Positions 45,364 to 57,348 are shown, counted from the stretch's first letter. The stretch is 64,000 nt of DNA from Streptomyces sp. NRRL F-5135 (GCF_000719775.1 NZ_JOHR01000009.1:1-64000); one strand, 5' to 3'. Notes: generated from the sequence alone by a model not told the origin. A program made the numbers and translations.

Positions 45364-46425
45364 CTATTCCTGGTCGTCCGCTTGGCCGGCGGTGCCCGCG
45401 CCGGCGTCGGTGCCGGCGGTGGCGTCGGGGTTCCCGCTCGGCGCGTCCGGGTCGTCCACCGGCGCGTCGGCGCTCTCGGTGTCCGCACCGTCCTCGCCGG
45501 AGGTGAAGCCGTCGGACGGCGAGGGGGTGACCGTGACGGTGACGGTCGGGGTGGGCTCGGCCTTGGGCTTGGGCGGCAGCACCGCGTCCCGCGGGTCCTC
45601 CCGGGGGGCCTCGACCACGACGCCGACGATGTCCAGCTTGGTGAAGCCCACGAAGGGACGCACGAAGATCGTTCTGGTCAGGTCGCCGCCGGAGGGGTCC
45701 ACCCGGACCACTTGGCCGACCGGGACGCCGGGCACGAACGGCTTGTCCTTGCGGGAGCCGAAGGTGACCAGCCGGTCCCCCTTCTTGACCTTCGCCTTGC
45801 CGTTGAGCAGCTGCACGGACAGCGGCTGGTCGCCCTGACCGGTGGCGAAACCCAGCTCGTCGGTCTTCTCCATGCGGGTGCCGACGGTGAAGTCCGGGTC
45901 GTTGGCGAGCAGGACGGTCGCGGTGTGCGGTCCGACGGTGGTGACGCGGCCCACCAGACCGTCGCCGTTGAGGACCGTCATGTCGCGCCGGATACCGTCG
46001 TTCGCGCCGATGTCGATCGTGACCGTCCAGGAGAACCCCTGCGCGGCTCCTATGGCGATGACCTCGGCGCCCTTGATCCCGTACTGGCCGGCGCCGGCCT
46101 TCGCGAGCATCTTGTCCAGCTCGCGCACTCGGCTGCGGTTGCGGTCGTCGCTGCCGAGCCGCTGTTTGAGTTCGGTGTTCTCCCTCTGGAGCGCGGCGAT
46201 GCGGTTGTGTCGTTCACCCGAGTCCCGTACGGCCCCTATGGCGTTGCCGACCGGATCGACCGCGGAGGCCACACCGTTCTCCACCGGTCCCAGGACCGTC
46301 GCGGCGGCCCGCCGCGCGCCGTCGACCGGGGATCCCTCGCCCCCGCGAATGTCCACCGTGATCAGCGCGAACGCGATGGCGATCAGCAGCACCAGGAGCA
46401 AACGGCTCTCTCGTGTGTCCCTCAC
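45364..46425 (-). CDS. mreC: Cell shape-determining protein MreC
   Basis: 353 aa from GTG 46425. One N-terminal membrane segment (LLLVLLIAIAFALITVDI), a coiled coil (about 70-100, NRIAALQRENTELKQRLG), then the periplasmic beta domain with NGDGLVGRV and VRVDPSGGDLTRTIFVRP. A proline/aspartate-rich tail of about 80 residues is typical of streptomycetes. MreC scaffolds PBPs in spore-wall synthesis. A hairpin separates it from mreB. Confidence 0.94.
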   Translation of the reverse strand: MRDTRESRLLLVLLIAIAFALITVDIRGGEGSPVDGARRAAATVLGPVENGVASAVDPVGNAIGAVRDSGERHNRIAALQRENTELKQRLGSDDRNRSRVRELDKMLAKAGAGQYGIKGAEVIAIGAAQGFSWTVTIDIGANDGIRRDMTVLNGDGLVGRVTTVGPHTATVLLANDPDFTVGTRMEKTDELGFATGQGDQPLSVQLLNGKAKVKKGDRLVTFGSRKDKPFVPGVPVGQVVRVDPSGGDLTRTIFVRPFVGFTKLDIVGVVVEAPREDPRDAVLPPKPKAEPTPTVTVTVTPSPSDGFTSGEDGADTESADAPVDDPDAPSGNPDATAGTDAGAGTAGQADDQE

Positions 46426-46571
46426 GTGCGGCGGCCGTGCCTTCCTCGTAGGAATGATTCTGCCTGTATGTCAACGATCCGCCGTACGCGAGGTCATGGC
46501 CTTGGATCGCGGGTCCCCCGGCCCGGCGGCCCGGGGGGGAGGCACACATCGGAACGACGGAGAGGGACCGC

Positions 46572-46595
46572 CGCTCCCGCCCGGCGGCGGGAGCG
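46572..46595 (-). terminator. Hairpin between mreB and mreC
   Basis: Perfect 10-bp stem CGCTCCCGCC/GGCGGGAGCG with a 4-nt loop, 22 bp after the mreB stop. It could lower read-through so that MreB exceeds MreC/D. Confidence 0.6.
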
Positions 46596-46617
46596 CGTCA
46601 CCTCGGCCCCTCGGACC

Positions 46618-47649
<1,032 letters not shown>

Positions 47650-47891
47650 GAGGATGCGTCTGGCCTTCCCAAATCGAGCGTTGACGGCTTCTCAGGATGG
47701 CGAGGTGGGTGCTGTGGCTTTGGAGGGTTCCATCGTAGTGCCGACGGTACGGTGACGGCGCGGTGGCCCACCTCAAAAAGGGTGACGAAGTGTCCGTGCC
47801 AGGCCTTCCCGAAAGTGGCCTGGATATGCCCAAAGGCGACCGAATTCCTTCGATCGCCCCAGGTTATCAGCGCCGTTCGGCTGATGGTCGG

Positions 47892-48305
47892 TCAGGAAAG
47901 TCCCGGGAAGAAGATTTTCAGTTCCCGAATGGCGGACTCCTCGGAGTCCGAGGCGTGGATGAGGTTCTCCCGGACGACGGTCCCGAAGTCCCCCCGGATG
48001 GAGCCCGGGGCCGCGGCGATCGGGTCGGTCGGGCCGGCGAGCGCGCGGACTCCCTCGATGACCCGCTCCCCTTCCACCACCAGTGCGACGACGGGACCGG
48101 ACGCCATGAATTCCACGAGCGGCTCGTAGAACGGACGGCCCTTGTGCTCGCCGTAGTGCTGCTCCAGGGTGTCCTGGTCGAGCGTGCGCATCTCCAGCGC
48201 GACGATGCTCCAGCCGGCCTTGCGCTCGATACGGCTGATCAGCTCGCCGATGAGCCCACGCCGGACCGTGTCAGGCTTGAGCAGGACGAGGGTGCGCTGG
48301 GTCAT
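47892..48305 (-). CDS. ndk: Nucleoside diphosphate kinase
   Basis: 137 aa from ATG 48305, with AAGGAG 8 nt upstream. RTLVLLKPDTVRRGL opens the protein and the catalytic His117 lies in ENLIHASDS. It transfers phosphate between nucleoside triphosphates and diphosphates. Upstream of the mre operon, downstream of folC, on the same strand. Confidence 0.97.
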   Translation of the reverse strand: MTQRTLVLLKPDTVRRGLIGELISRIERKAGWSIVALEMRTLDQDTLEQHYGEHKGRPFYEPLVEFMASGPVVALVVEGERVIEGVRALAGPTDPIAAAPGSIRGDFGTVVRENLIHASDSEESAIRELKIFFPGLS

Positions 48306-48507
48306 GGTGTGCGGCTCCTTGGGAAAACGAGTGCGGTGAGGTGAGATTACCGGGGGCGCGCGGGGCCGGGTAACCCGGATCACCACCGGGCCCCGGGGCC
48401 GGGTGAAACCGGATCACCGGCGCCCCGCCGGACCGTCCGGCAGGGGGCGCGTTCCCGGCCGCTCGCCCTGCCGCGAGGCCCGGTACCCGACCGCGCCCGG
48501 GGCCTCG

Positions 48508-48885
48508 CTACGCCGCCCCGCCCGGGGCCCCGGCCCCGGCGCTCTCCCGGTCCTCGGCCTGGGCCGCCCAGCGGGCCTTCGCCTCGTCGATCACCCGGCC
48601 GTAGTGGATCGACGCCCACCACAGCGCCGCGAAGATCGCACCGAGGACGAACATCATCGGCACCACGAAACCGCCGGCGATCAGCCCGATCTGCAGGGCC
48701 CAGCCGAGCGCGAGACCGCCGGGGCGGGTGATCATCCCGCAGAGCAGCACGGACAGCAGCATGGCGATGCCGCAGACCGTCCAGACCGTCCCCACCGACA
48801 GCTCGTCCGACTTCATGGCGACCAGTCCGGCGAAGCCGATCACGAAGAATTCACCGATCAGCGTCGACGCGCAGAGCGTACGCAT
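48508..48885 (-). CDS. DUF4233 membrane protein
   Basis: 125 aa from ATG 48885, with GAAGGG inside the end of folC about 9 nt upstream, only 5 bp after the folC stop. It has four hydrophobic segments and the charged C-terminal HYGRVIDEAKARW. This small membrane family travels with folC in actinobacteria; no function is established. Confidence 0.88.
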   Translation of the reverse strand: MRTLCASTLIGEFFVIGFAGLVAMKSDELSVGTVWTVCGIAMLLSVLLCGMITRPGGLALGWALQIGLIAGGFVVPMMFVLGAIFAALWWASIHYGRVIDEAKARWAAQAEDRESAGAGAPGGAA

Positions 48886-48890
48886 GGCTC

Positions 48891-50417
48891 TCAGCCCTTC
48901 CTCATCAACAGCAGCCGGGCCTCGCCGACCGTGATCACCGAGCCGGTCACCAGCACACCGGCGCCCGCGAACTCCCCCTCGTCCTCGGCCAGGGTGATCG
49001 CCTCCTCCAGCGCGTCGTCCAGCCGCGGCTCGACCTGGACCCGTTCCTCCCCGAAGACCTCCACCGCGACGGCGGCCAGCGCGTCCGCGTCCATCGCGCG
49101 GTGGCTCGAATTCTGGGTGACGACCAGCTCCGCGCAAATGGGCTCCAGCGCTTCGAGCACCCCGCGCGCGTCCTTGCCGTCGCTCGCCCCCACCACGCCG
49201 ACCAGCCGGCTGAACCCGAAGGCCTCGGTGACGGCCGCGGCGGCCGCCCGGGCCCCGGCCGGATTGTGCGCCGCGTCCAGCACCACCGTCGGCGAACGCC
49301 GCACGACCTCCAGCCGGCCCGGCGAGGACACCGCCGCGAACGCCTTGCGGACCGTGTCCACGTCCAGCGGCCTGGCGTGCTCCGCGCCGATCCCGAAGAA
49401 CGCCTCGACCGCCGCCAGCGCCACCGCCGCGTTGTGCGCCTGGTGCTCGCCGTACAGCGGCAGGAAGACCTGCTCGTACTCACCGCCGAGGCCGCGCAGC
49501 GTCAGCAGCTGGCCGCCGACCGCGATCTCGCGGGAGACCACCCCGAACTCCATGCCCTCACGGGCGACCGTCGCGTCCACGTCGACGGCCTTCTTCAGCA
49601 TCACCTGCGCCGCGTCCACCGGCTGCTGCGCCAGGATCACCGTCGCGCCCGGCTTGATGATCCCGGCCTTCTCCCCGGCGATCTCACCGGCCGTGGAACC
49701 GAGCCGGTCGGTGTGGTCCAGGTCGATCGGCGTGATCACGGCGACCGAGCCGTCCAGCACGTTCGTCGCGTCCCAGGTGCCGCCCATGCCGACCTCGACG
49801 ACCGCGACGTCCACCGGGGCGTCGGCGAAGGCCGCGTACGCCATGCCGGTCAGCACCTCGAAGAACGACAGCCGGTACTCCTGCGCCGCGTCCACCATCT
49901 CCACGTACGGCTTGACGTCCTCGTACGTCTCGATGAACCGCTCGGCGGACACCGGGGCGCCGTCCAGGCTGATCCGCTCCGTGACCGACTGGATGTGCGG
50001 GCTGGTGTAACGGCCCGTGCGCAGCTCGAACGCGCCGAGCAGCGCCTCGATCATGCGGGCCGTCGACGTCTTGCCGTTGGTGCCGGTGATGTGGATGGAG
50101 GGATAGGCGCGCTGCGGGTCCCCCAGCACGTCCATCAGCGCGGCGATCCGCTGGACCGAGGGGTCGAGCTTCGTCTCGCCCCAGCGGCCCGCCAGCTCCT
50201 GCTCGACGGCGCGCAGCGCCCGGTCCACCTCCGGATCCTCGGGCCGGGCCGGGACGCCGTCGCCCTGGCCGGGCCCGGCCTGGGCGCGCAGGGTACGGCT
50301 GCCGGCCTCGATCACCGCGAGGTCGGGATCGCGGTCTGTCTCAGCGGCGATGATCTCCTCGAAGTCGTCGGGGTCACCGGGCTCGCCGGGCTGGTCGGAA
50401 GGACGGTGCTCGCTCAC
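48891..50417 (-). CDS. folC: Folylpolyglutamate synthase/dihydrofolate synthase
   Basis: 508 aa from GTG 50417. ITGTNGKTSTARMIE is the P-loop, TSPHIQSVTERI and DLDHTDRLG follow, and VLDAAHNPAGA is the Mur-ligase-type C-terminal motif. The first 75 residues are an acidic, proline-rich leader not needed for catalysis. The enzyme adds glutamates to folates. Downstream of valS with a strong terminator between. Confidence 0.95.
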   Translation of the reverse strand: MSEHRPSDQPGEPGDPDDFEEIIAAETDRDPDLAVIEAGSRTLRAQAGPGQGDGVPARPEDPEVDRALRAVEQELAGRWGETKLDPSVQRIAALMDVLGDPQRAYPSIHITGTNGKTSTARMIEALLGAFELRTGRYTSPHIQSVTERISLDGAPVSAERFIETYEDVKPYVEMVDAAQEYRLSFFEVLTGMAYAAFADAPVDVAVVEVGMGGTWDATNVLDGSVAVITPIDLDHTDRLGSTAGEIAGEKAGIIKPGATVILAQQPVDAAQVMLKKAVDVDATVAREGMEFGVVSREIAVGGQLLTLRGLGGEYEQVFLPLYGEHQAHNAAVALAAVEAFFGIGAEHARPLDVDTVRKAFAAVSSPGRLEVVRRSPTVVLDAAHNPAGARAAAAAVTEAFGFSRLVGVVGASDGKDARGVLEALEPICAELVVTQNSSHRAMDADALAAVAVEVFGEERVQVEPRLDDALEEAITLAEDEGEFAGAGVLVTGSVITVGEARLLLMRKG

Positions 50418-50612
50418 GGGGACCAGTCTACGGAGGACTGCCGACACCGGGACGAACGCCGTCCGTCCCGGATGTCCCGAGGCCGGTCGGGTACGGGACG
50501 GGACGGCCGGCACGGGCCGGCTGCCGCCGTCCGCCGGGCGGGACGGCACGTCGGCGGCCGTTCGGCACGGACCCCGCCCATGACTCGTCCGGCACGACGC
50601 GCCCGCGGGAAA

Positions 50613-50652
50613 CGCCGATCGCCCCGGACCACATGGTCCGGGGCGATCGGCG
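50613..50652 (-). terminator. Terminator of valS
   Basis: Nearly perfect long hairpin, arms 50613-50631 and 50634-50652 (19 bp, minimal loop ACAT), 36 bp after the valS stop. Confidence 0.85.
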
Positions 50653-50687
50653 TCGTACGAGCCACGCGCCCGTGTCCGGGCCGGCTG

Positions 50688-53306
50688 TCAGCCAGGCAGG
50701 TTCGCGAGCTGCGCGGTCAGCCGCTCGATGTCCGCCTCGGCCTTGGCGAGCCGGCCGCGGATCTTGTCGACCACCTGGTCGGGAGCCTTCGCGAGGAACG
50801 CCTCGTTGCCGAGCTTCGCCGTCGCCTGCGCCTTCTCCTTCTCGGCCGCGCCGAGGTCCTTCGTCAGCCGCTTGCGCTCCGCCTCGACGTCGATCGTGCC
50901 GGACAGGTCCAGCGCCACGCTCGCGCCGGAGACCGGCAGGGTCGCCGTCGCCTGGAAGGACTCCCCCTCGGGCTGGAGGCGCAGCAGCTGCCGGATGGCC
51001 GCCTCGTGCGGCGCCAGCGGCGTGCCGGACAGGTCGAGCCGGGCCGGGACCTTCTGGCCGGGCTGGAGCCCCTGGTCGGAGCGGAACCTGCGGACCTCGG
51101 TGATCACCTGCTGGAGGTGTTCGATCTCCCGCTCGGCCGCCGGGTCGCGGAAGCCGCTGTCGGCCGGCCAGTCGGCGATGACGACGGACTCCCCGCCGGT
51201 GAGCGTGGTCCACAGCGTCTCGGTGACGTACGGGACGACCGGGTGCAGGAGGCGGAGGGTGACGTCGAGGACCTCGCCGAGCACCCGCCCGGAGACCTTC
51301 GCCGGCGCGCCGCCCGCGAGGAACGCGGTCTTGGACAGCTCGACGTACCAGTCGAAGACCTCGTCCCACGCGAAGTGGAAGAGCGTGTCGGAGAGCTTCG
51401 CGAACTGGTAGTCGTCGTAGTACGCGTCGACCTCGGCGACCACGGCGTTCAGCCGGGAGAGGATCCACCGGTCGGACGCGGACATCTCGGCCGCGTCCGG
51501 CAGCTCGCCCTCGATGGTCGCGCCGTTCATCATGGCGAAGCGCGTGGCGTTCCAGATCTTGTTGGCGAAGTTGCGCGAGCCCTGGACCCAGTCCTCGCCG
51601 ATCGGCACGTCGACGCCCGGGTTGGCGCCGCGGGCCAGGGTGAAGCGGACCGCGTCGGAGCCGTAGGTGTCCATCCAGTCCAGCGGATTGACCGCGTTCC
51701 CGAAGGACTTGGACATCTTCTTGCCGAACTGGTCGCGGACCATGCCGTGCAGCGCGATGGTGTGGAACGGCGGCGTGCCGTCCATCGCGTACAGGCCGAA
51801 CATCATCATCCGGGCGACCCAGAAGAAGAGGATGTCGTAGCCGGTGACCAGGACGGAGTTCGGATAGAACTTCTCCAGGCTCGGGGTCCGCTCGGGCCAG
51901 CCCAGCGTGGAGAACGGCCACAGGCCGGACGAGAACCAGGTGTCGAGGACGTCGGTGTCCTGCGTCCAGCCCTCGCCGGTCGGTGCCTCGTCGTCGGGGC
52001 CGACGCAGACGACCTCGCCGTCCGGGCCGTACCAGACGGGGATGCGGTGCCCCCACCACAGCTGCCGGGAGATGCACCAGTCCCGCAGGTTGTCGACCCA
52101 GCCGAAGTAGCGCGACTCCATCTCCTTGGGATGGATCGCGACCCGCCCGTCGCGGACGGCGTCCCCGGCGGCCTCGGCCAGCGGGCCGACCTTGACCCAC
52201 CACTGCATGGACAGCCGGGGCTCGATGGTCGTCTTGCAGCGGGAGCAGTGGCCGACGGAGTGCTGGTACGGGCGCTTCTCGGCGACGATCCGGCCGTCGG
52301 CCCGCAGCGCGGCGACGATGGCGCTGCGCGCCTCCATCCGGTCCAGGCCCTCGAAGGGGCCGGGCACGGTGATGACGGCCCGCTCGTCCATGACGGTGAT
52401 GTTCGGCAGGTCGTGCCGCCGGCCGATCTCGAAGTCGTTCGGGTCGTGGGCCGGGGTGACCTTGACGGCGCCCGTGCCGAACGCCGGGTCGACGTGTTCG
52501 TCGGCGACGACGGGGATGGTGCGGTCCGTGAGCGGCAGCAGGATCCGCTTGCCGACCAGGTGCCGGTAACGCTCGTCGTCCGGGTGGACGGCGACGGCGG
52601 TGTCACCGAGCATCGTCTCGGCTCGGGTGGTCGCGACGACGACGGTGTCCTCGCCCTCGCCGTACTTCAGCGAGACCAGCTCGCCGTCGTCGTCCTGGTA
52701 CTCGACCTCGATGTCGGAGATCGCGGTGAGACAGCGCGGGCACCAGTTGATGATGCGCTCGGCGCGGTAGATCAGCTTGTCGTCGAACAGCTTCTTGAAG
52801 ATGGTCTGGACGGCCCGGGACAGGCCCTCGTCCATCGTGAAGCGCTCGCGCGACCAGTCCACACCGTCGCCGAGCCGCTTCATCTGCCCGGAGATCTGCC
52901 CGCCGGACTCCGCCTTCCACCGCCAGACGCGCCGGACGAACTCCTCCCGCCCCAGGTCGTGCCGGGACCTGCCCTCCTTGGCGAGCTCGCGCTCGACGAC
53001 GTTCTGCGTGGCGATGCCGGCGTGGTCCATACCGGGCTGCCACAGCGTCTCGTACCCCTGCATGCGCTTGCGGCGGGTCAGGGCGTCGATGAGGGTGTGC
53101 TCGAAGGCGTGCCCGAGGTGCAGGCTCCCGGTGACGTTGGGCGGGGGGATGACGATCGTGTAGGGCTCTTTGTCGCTCTTGGCGTCCGCCTCGAAGTAAC
53201 CCCGCTCCACCCAGCGCTCGTACAGCTTCCCCTCTACCTCGGCCGGAACGTACTGGGTCGGCAGTTCGGGGATGCTGGCTGGCTGGCGCTGAGCGTTATC
53301 GGTCAC
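50688..53306 (-). CDS. valS: Valyl-tRNA synthetase
   Basis: 872 aa from GTG 53306. Class I signatures: [13 protein letters not shown] (HIGH) near residue 60 and KMSKS at 530-534. The C-terminal coiled coil characteristic of ValRS is present ([18 protein letters not shown]). The start lies 7 nt downstream of a TAAACT -10-like hexamer, so the message may be leaderless; no T-box leader is visible in the 140 bp upstream. Confidence 0.97.
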   Translation of the reverse strand: MTDNAQRQPASIPELPTQYVPAEVEGKLYERWVERGYFEADAKSDKEPYTIVIPPPNVTGSLHLGHAFEHTLIDALTRRKRMQGYETLWQPGMDHAGIATQNVVERELAKEGRSRHDLGREEFVRRVWRWKAESGGQISGQMKRLGDGVDWSRERFTMDEGLSRAVQTIFKKLFDDKLIYRAERIINWCPRCLTAISDIEVEYQDDDGELVSLKYGEGEDTVVVATTRAETMLGDTAVAVHPDDERYRHLVGKRILLPLTDRTIPVVADEHVDPAFGTGAVKVTPAHDPNDFEIGRRHDLPNITVMDERAVITVPGPFEGLDRMEARSAIVAALRADGRIVAEKRPYQHSVGHCSRCKTTIEPRLSMQWWVKVGPLAEAAGDAVRDGRVAIHPKEMESRYFGWVDNLRDWCISRQLWWGHRIPVWYGPDGEVVCVGPDDEAPTGEGWTQDTDVLDTWFSSGLWPFSTLGWPERTPSLEKFYPNSVLVTGYDILFFWVARMMMFGLYAMDGTPPFHTIALHGMVRDQFGKKMSKSFGNAVNPLDWMDTYGSDAVRFTLARGANPGVDVPIGEDWVQGSRNFANKIWNATRFAMMNGATIEGELPDAAEMSASDRWILSRLNAVVAEVDAYYDDYQFAKLSDTLFHFAWDEVFDWYVELSKTAFLAGGAPAKVSGRVLGEVLDVTLRLLHPVVPYVTETLWTTLTGGESVVIADWPADSGFRDPAAEREIEHLQQVITEVRRFRSDQGLQPGQKVPARLDLSGTPLAPHEAAIRQLLRLQPEGESFQATATLPVSGASVALDLSGTIDVEAERKRLTKDLGAAEKEKAQATAKLGNEAFLAKAPDQVVDKIRGRLAKAEADIERLTAQLANLPG

Positions 53307-53313
53307 GCCGGTC

Positions 53314-53319
53314 AGTTTA
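53314..53319 (-). promoter_or_regulatory. -10-like element of valS
   Basis: TAAACT on the minus strand, 7 nt upstream of the GTG. The -35 is not obvious. Confidence 0.4.
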
Positions 53320-53445
53320 GAGGTGTCACAGCCGTGTACTGAAACGAGATGTTGCGTAACGGTCCCGCCCCCGGCGACCTCACGCTCCGGCTCTTCCGTC
53401 AGGATGTACGGAACGCATAAACATTACGAGGGGAACCAGAGTCAG

Positions 53446-54426
53446 ATGAGCTACAACCAGCCGGGCCCGTACGGGGGGCAGCCGCCTCAGCAGCCTGGGC
53501 CGTACGGTCAGCCGCCGCAGGGGCCGCCGCAGCCCGGTTACGGTTACCCGCAGCAGCCGCCCCAGGGCGCCCCGCCGCAGGGGCCGGGTTACGGCTACCC
53601 GCAGCAGGCCCCCCAGGGCCCGTACGGCCAGCCCCCGCAGGCGCCGTACGGCCAGCAGCCCCCGCAGGGCCCGTACGGCCAGCAGCCGCCCTACGGCGGC
53701 GCCCCGTACCCGCCGCCGCAGGGGGGCGAGCCCAAGAAGAAGACCGGCCTCGTCATCGGGGCGTCCGTGGTGGCCCTCGCGGTGATCGCGGGCGGCGCGT
53801 ACTTCCTCGTCGGCGGTGGCGGCGGCAGCTCGGTCGCGGACGACGGACCGCACAAGCTGACGACACCGGCGACGGTGCTGGGCGGTACGTTCAAGAAGAG
53901 CGAGGACGGCGGCAGCGGCACCTTCTCCGACGACGACCTCAAGGACGCCGCCCAGTGGGGCGTGAAGAACCCGAAGGACGTCAGCGCGAGCTACGCGTCG
54001 GGCAGCAAGGACAACCCGATGGCCCAGAAGCAGCTGTCCTTCGGCGGTGTGTACGGCGAGATCGACGACCCGGAAGCCACCGTCGACGCCATGTTCGCCT
54101 ACATGAAGAAGTCGGCCGCGGAGGACAAGGACAGCGAGACCGAGGGCGAGTTCGTCGGTGAACCCGAGGCGTTCGAGCCGGAGGGGCTGGAGGGCGCCGT
54201 CCTGAAGTGCCAGGACGTCAAGCTCACCAACAAGGAGGCCGGGTCGGGCGCGGCCGCCGGGCCCAAGGAGTTCACCATGCCGATGTGCATCTGGGGCGAC
54301 CGCAGCACACTCTCCCTGGTGATGAACGTCGATGTCGCCGGCCTGGTGACCGGGCAGAGCACCGCCCTCAAGGACGCGGCGGACACCGCGGCCAAGCTCC
54401 GCGGCGACGTCCGTGTGAAGCTCTGA
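53446..54426 (+). CDS. Membrane-anchored hypothetical protein with proline/glutamine-rich cytoplasmic repeats
   Basis: 326 aa from ATG 53446; a GAGGGGA lies about 13 nt upstream. Residues 1-95 are PGPYGQPPQ-type repeats. KKTGLVIGASVVALAVIAGG begins a single membrane segment (about 102-122). The remaining 200 residues are an extracytoplasmic, acidic domain with two cysteines that could pair. No catalytic motif. It diverges from valS and converges on clpX. Streptomycetes have many such proteins; no function is assigned. Confidence 0.8.
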   Translation: MSYNQPGPYGGQPPQQPGPYGQPPQGPPQPGYGYPQQPPQGAPPQGPGYGYPQQAPQGPYGQPPQAPYGQQPPQGPYGQQPPYGGAPYPPPQGGEPKKKTGLVIGASVVALAVIAGGAYFLVGGGGGSSVADDGPHKLTTPATVLGGTFKKSEDGGSGTFSDDDLKDAAQWGVKNPKDVSASYASGSKDNPMAQKQLSFGGVYGEIDDPEATVDAMFAYMKKSAAEDKDSETEGEFVGEPEAFEPEGLEGAVLKCQDVKLTNKEAGSGAAAGPKEFTMPMCIWGDRSTLSLVMNVDVAGLVTGQSTALKDAADTAAKLRGDVRVKL

Positions 54427-54444
54427 CGGCGGATCGCGGGACGT

Positions 54445-54504
54445 ACACACGACGCGGGGGCGCCCGGCCGGTCCCAACCGGCCGGGCGCCCCCGCGTCGT
54501 GTGT
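54445..54504. terminator. Very strong bidirectional terminator
   Basis: Perfect 28-bp stem, arms 54445-54472 and 54477-54504, loop CCCA, between two converging genes (hypothetical and clpX). Confidence 0.9.
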
Positions 54505-54536
54505 GTCGCCGCGTGCGTGCCGCTACGTGTGTGCCG

Positions 54537-55829
54537 TCACGCCGACTTCTCGTGGCGGCCGTCGTTCTTCACGATCCTCGGCTCGCGCGGGACCAGTGTC
54601 GGGTTGACGTTGTCGCGGACGACCTCCGCCGTGATGACGACGCGGGCGACGTCCTTGCGGGAGGGCACCTCGTACATCACCGACTGGAGGACCTCCTCCA
54701 GGATCGCGCGCAGGCCGCGCGCGCCCGTGCCGCGCAGGATCGCCTGGTCGGCGATGGCCTCCAGGGCCGGGCGGTCGAAGTCCAGCTCCACACCGTCGAG
54801 TTCGAAGAGGCGCTGGTACTGCTTCACCAGCGCGTTGCGCGGCTCCACCAGGATCTGGAGCAGGGCCTCGCGGTCCAGGTTGTGGACGGAGGTGAGGACC
54901 GGGAGGCGGCCGATGAACTCGGGGATCATCCCGAACTTCACCAGGTCCTCCGGCATGACCTCCTGGAACTGGTCGCTCGCCTCGATCTCCCGCTTGGACC
55001 GGATCGTGGCACCGAAGCCGATGCCCTTGGCGCCCGCGCGCGACTCGATGATCTTCTCCAGGCCGGCGAACGCGCCGCCCACGATGAACAGCACGTTCGT
55101 CGTGTCGATCTGGATGAACTCCTGGTGCGGGTGCTTGCGTCCGCCCTGCGGCGGAACGGAGGCCGTGGTGCCCTCCAGAATCTTCAACAGGGCCTGCTGG
55201 ACGCCCTCTCCGGAGACATCGCGGGTGATCGACGGGTTCTCGCTCTTGCGGGCGACCTTGTCGATCTCGTCGATGTAGATGATGCCGGTCTCGGCCTTCT
55301 TGACGTCGTAGTCGGCCGCCTGGATCAGCTTCAGCAGGATGTTCTCGACGTCCTCGCCGACATAGCCGGCTTCCGTCAGCGCCGTCGCGTCGGCGATGGC
55401 GAACGGCACGTTGAGCATGCGGGCCAGTGTCTGCGCGAGGAGCGTCTTCCCCGAGCCGGTGGGGCCCAGCAGCAGGATGTTGGACTTCGCGAGCTCGATC
55501 GCGTCTTCCCGGCCCGAGGCGCCGCCGTTCTCGCCGGCCTGAACGCGCTTGTAGTGGTTGTAGACCGCCACCGAGAGGGCCTTCTTGGCGGGCTCCTGGC
55601 CGACGACGTACCCCTCGAGGAACTCGTAGATCTCACGGGGCTTGGGCAGTTCCTCCCACCGCACCTCGGAGGTCTCCGCGAGTTCTTCCTCGATGATCTC
55701 GTTGCAGAGATCGATGCACTCGTCGCAGATGTACACACCGGGCCCTGCGATGAGCTTCTTCACCTGCTTCTGGCTCTTCCCGCAGAACGAGCACTTGAGC
55801 AGGTCGCCGCCATCACCGATGCGTGCCAC
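54537..55829 (-). CDS. clpX: ATP-dependent Clp protease ATP-binding subunit ClpX
   Basis: 430 aa from GTG 55829, with GGGGAA about 8 nt upstream. The N-terminal zinc-binding domain uses Cys13, 16, 35 and 38. Walker A is GPTGSGKT at about 122-129 and Walker B is IIYIDEID ending at about 190. IGFGATIRS contains the IGF-type loop region that docks on ClpP. It unfolds substrates for the ClpP1/P2 peptidase encoded just upstream. Confidence 0.97.
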   Translation of the reverse strand: MARIGDGGDLLKCSFCGKSQKQVKKLIAGPGVYICDECIDLCNEIIEEELAETSEVRWEELPKPREIYEFLEGYVVGQEPAKKALSVAVYNHYKRVQAGENGGASGREDAIELAKSNILLLGPTGSGKTLLAQTLARMLNVPFAIADATALTEAGYVGEDVENILLKLIQAADYDVKKAETGIIYIDEIDKVARKSENPSITRDVSGEGVQQALLKILEGTTASVPPQGGRKHPHQEFIQIDTTNVLFIVGGAFAGLEKIIESRAGAKGIGFGATIRSKREIEASDQFQEVMPEDLVKFGMIPEFIGRLPVLTSVHNLDREALLQILVEPRNALVKQYQRLFELDGVELDFDRPALEAIADQAILRGTGARGLRAILEEVLQSVMYEVPSRKDVARVVITAEVVRDNVNPTLVPREPRIVKNDGRHEKSA

Positions 55830-55922
55830 GAGGTGCTTCCCCTTCGCCTGGGAGCAGCTTTGGTTCAGCGGCTCCTGTGCCTCATATCCGACGGTACCTT
55901 GCCCGGGCCCGGGTTCGGGCCC

Positions 55923-55972
55923 CCCTTGGCGCGGTTCACATGGTCGTGCGACCCGTGCGACCGCGCCAAGGG
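55923..55972 (-). terminator. Hairpin between clpP2 and clpX
   Basis: Perfect 12-bp arms CCCTTGGCGCGG (55923-55934) and its complement (55961-55972), 26-nt loop, immediately after the clpP2 stop. Confidence 0.65.
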
Positions 55973-55981
55973 TGCCGGTCG

Positions 55982-56659
55982 TCAGGCGGCCGCTGCGGCC
56001 GTGGTGCTCTTGCGGGTCGACACGATCTGGTCGACCAGGCCGTACGCGAGCGCGGCGTCCGCCGTCAGGATCTTGTCGCGCTCGATGTCGTCGCGGACCT
56101 TCTCGATCGGCGTGGTGGAGTGCTTGGCCAGCATCTCCTCCAGCTGGGTGCGCATGCGCAGGATCTCGTTGGCCGCGATCTCCAGGTCGGAGAGCTGCTC
56201 GCGGCCGGTCTGGCTGGACGGCTGGTGGATCAGCACGCGCGCGTTCGGCAGGGCGAGGCGCTTGCCGGGGGTGCCCGCGGCGAGCAGCACCGCGGCGGCG
56301 GAGGCGGCCTGCCCCATGCACACGGTCTGGATGTCGGGCTTCACGAACTGCATCGTGTCGTAGATGGCCGTGAGGGCCGTCATCGAGCCGCCGGGGCTGT
56401 TGATGTAGATCGAGATGTCCCGGTCCGGGTCCATCGACTCCAGGCACAGCAGCTGCGCCATGACGTCGTTGGCGGACGCGTCGTCGATCTGCACCCCGAG
56501 GAAGATCACGCGCTCCTCGAACAGCTTCGCGTACGGGTCGTACTCGCGCACACCCTGCGAGGTGCGCTCGACGAAGCGGGGCACGACGTAGCGGTTGTCC
56601 ACCTGCGGGCCGGTGTAGAGGCCGCTCGCGGCGTTGTGGTTCATGTGGGTGTTCACCAT
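55982..56659 (-). CDS. clpP2: ATP-dependent Clp protease proteolytic subunit ClpP2
   Basis: 225 aa from ATG 56659 (ATG 56644 possible). Catalytic triad Ser120 (MGQAAS), His145 (VLIHQPS) and Asp195 (IERDKI). An N-terminal leader of about 25 residues is probably processed. It pairs with ClpP1 in a mixed tetradecamer, as known for streptomycetes and mycobacteria. It follows clpP1 by 71 bp. Confidence 0.95.
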   Translation of the reverse strand: MVNTHMNHNAASGLYTGPQVDNRYVVPRFVERTSQGVREYDPYAKLFEERVIFLGVQIDDASANDVMAQLLCLESMDPDRDISIYINSPGGSMTALTAIYDTMQFVKPDIQTVCMGQAASAAAVLLAAGTPGKRLALPNARVLIHQPSSQTGREQLSDLEIAANEILRMRTQLEEMLAKHSTTPIEKVRDDIERDKILTADAALAYGLVDQIVSTRKSTTAAAAA

Positions 56660-56730
56660 CCTGTGGCGTTCGGTGGGCTGGACCGGCTGATGCGGAGCGG
56701 GAACGGACGGCGATCGCGCCGCGAGAGCCG

Positions 56731-57348
56731 TCAGGCGCCCGTGCCGCCGCCGCCCGGAACACCCGAGGCAGCGGAGATGATCTCGTCGATGATGCCGTAC
56801 TCGCGGGCCTCCTCGGCGGTGAACCAGCGGTCGCGGTCACCGTCGCGGATGATGGTCTCCTCGGTCTGGCCGGTGTGCCGTGCGGTGATCTCGGCCATGC
56901 GCTTCTTGGTACGGAGCAGCTGCTCGGCCTGGATCTTGATGTCGGAGGCGGTGCCACCGAGGCCGGCGGAGCCCTGGTGCATGAGGATGTCGGTGTGCGG
57001 CAGCGCGAAGCGCTTGCCGGCGGTGCCACCGGTCAGCAGGAACTGTCCCATGGACGCGGCGAGGCCCATACCGATGGTGACCACGTCGTTCGGGATGTAC
57101 TGCATGGTGTCGTAGACGGCCATGCCGGCCGTGACGGAACCACCGGGGCTGTTGATGTAGAGAAAGATGTCCTTCTCGGGCTCGGCCGCGAGGAGGAGGA
57201 GCTGCGCCGTGATCTTGTTGGCGATGTCGTCGTCGACCTGCTGGCCGAGGAAGATGATCCGCTCTCCGAGCAGCCGGCTGTAGACCTGGTCGCCGAGGCC
57301 ACCACCGAGGGACGGCTCACCGGCGGCGTAAGGCATCAGATTCGTCAC
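56731..57348 (-). CDS. clpP1: ATP-dependent Clp protease proteolytic subunit ClpP1
   Basis: 205 aa from GTG 57348, with an AGG a few bases upstream. Triad Ser99 (GLAASMGQ), His124 (LMHQGS) and Asp173 (DRDRWF). First gene of clpP1-clpP2. In S. lividans clpP1P2 is activated by ClgR, itself a Clp substrate; a matching box lies upstream here (57479-57498). Confidence 0.95.
   Translation of the reverse strand: MTNLMPYAAGEPSLGGGLGDQVYSRLLGERIIFLGQQVDDDIANKITAQLLLLAAEPEKDIFLYINSPGGSVTAGMAVYDTMQYIPNDVVTIGMGLAASMGQFLLTGGTAGKRFALPHTDILMHQGSAGLGGTASDIKIQAEQLLRTKKRMAEITARHTGQTEETIIRDGDRDRWFTAEEAREYGIIDEIISAASGVPGGGGTGA

Noticed and set aside
49101..53342. 1413-codon plus-strand open frame opposite folC and valS
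   Set aside because: Antisense shadow of two well-identified genes; high GC removes stop codons and the translation has no domain.
53307..53445. T-box leader for valS
   Set aside because: Only 140 bp available, no T-box core sequence, and the start seems almost leaderless.
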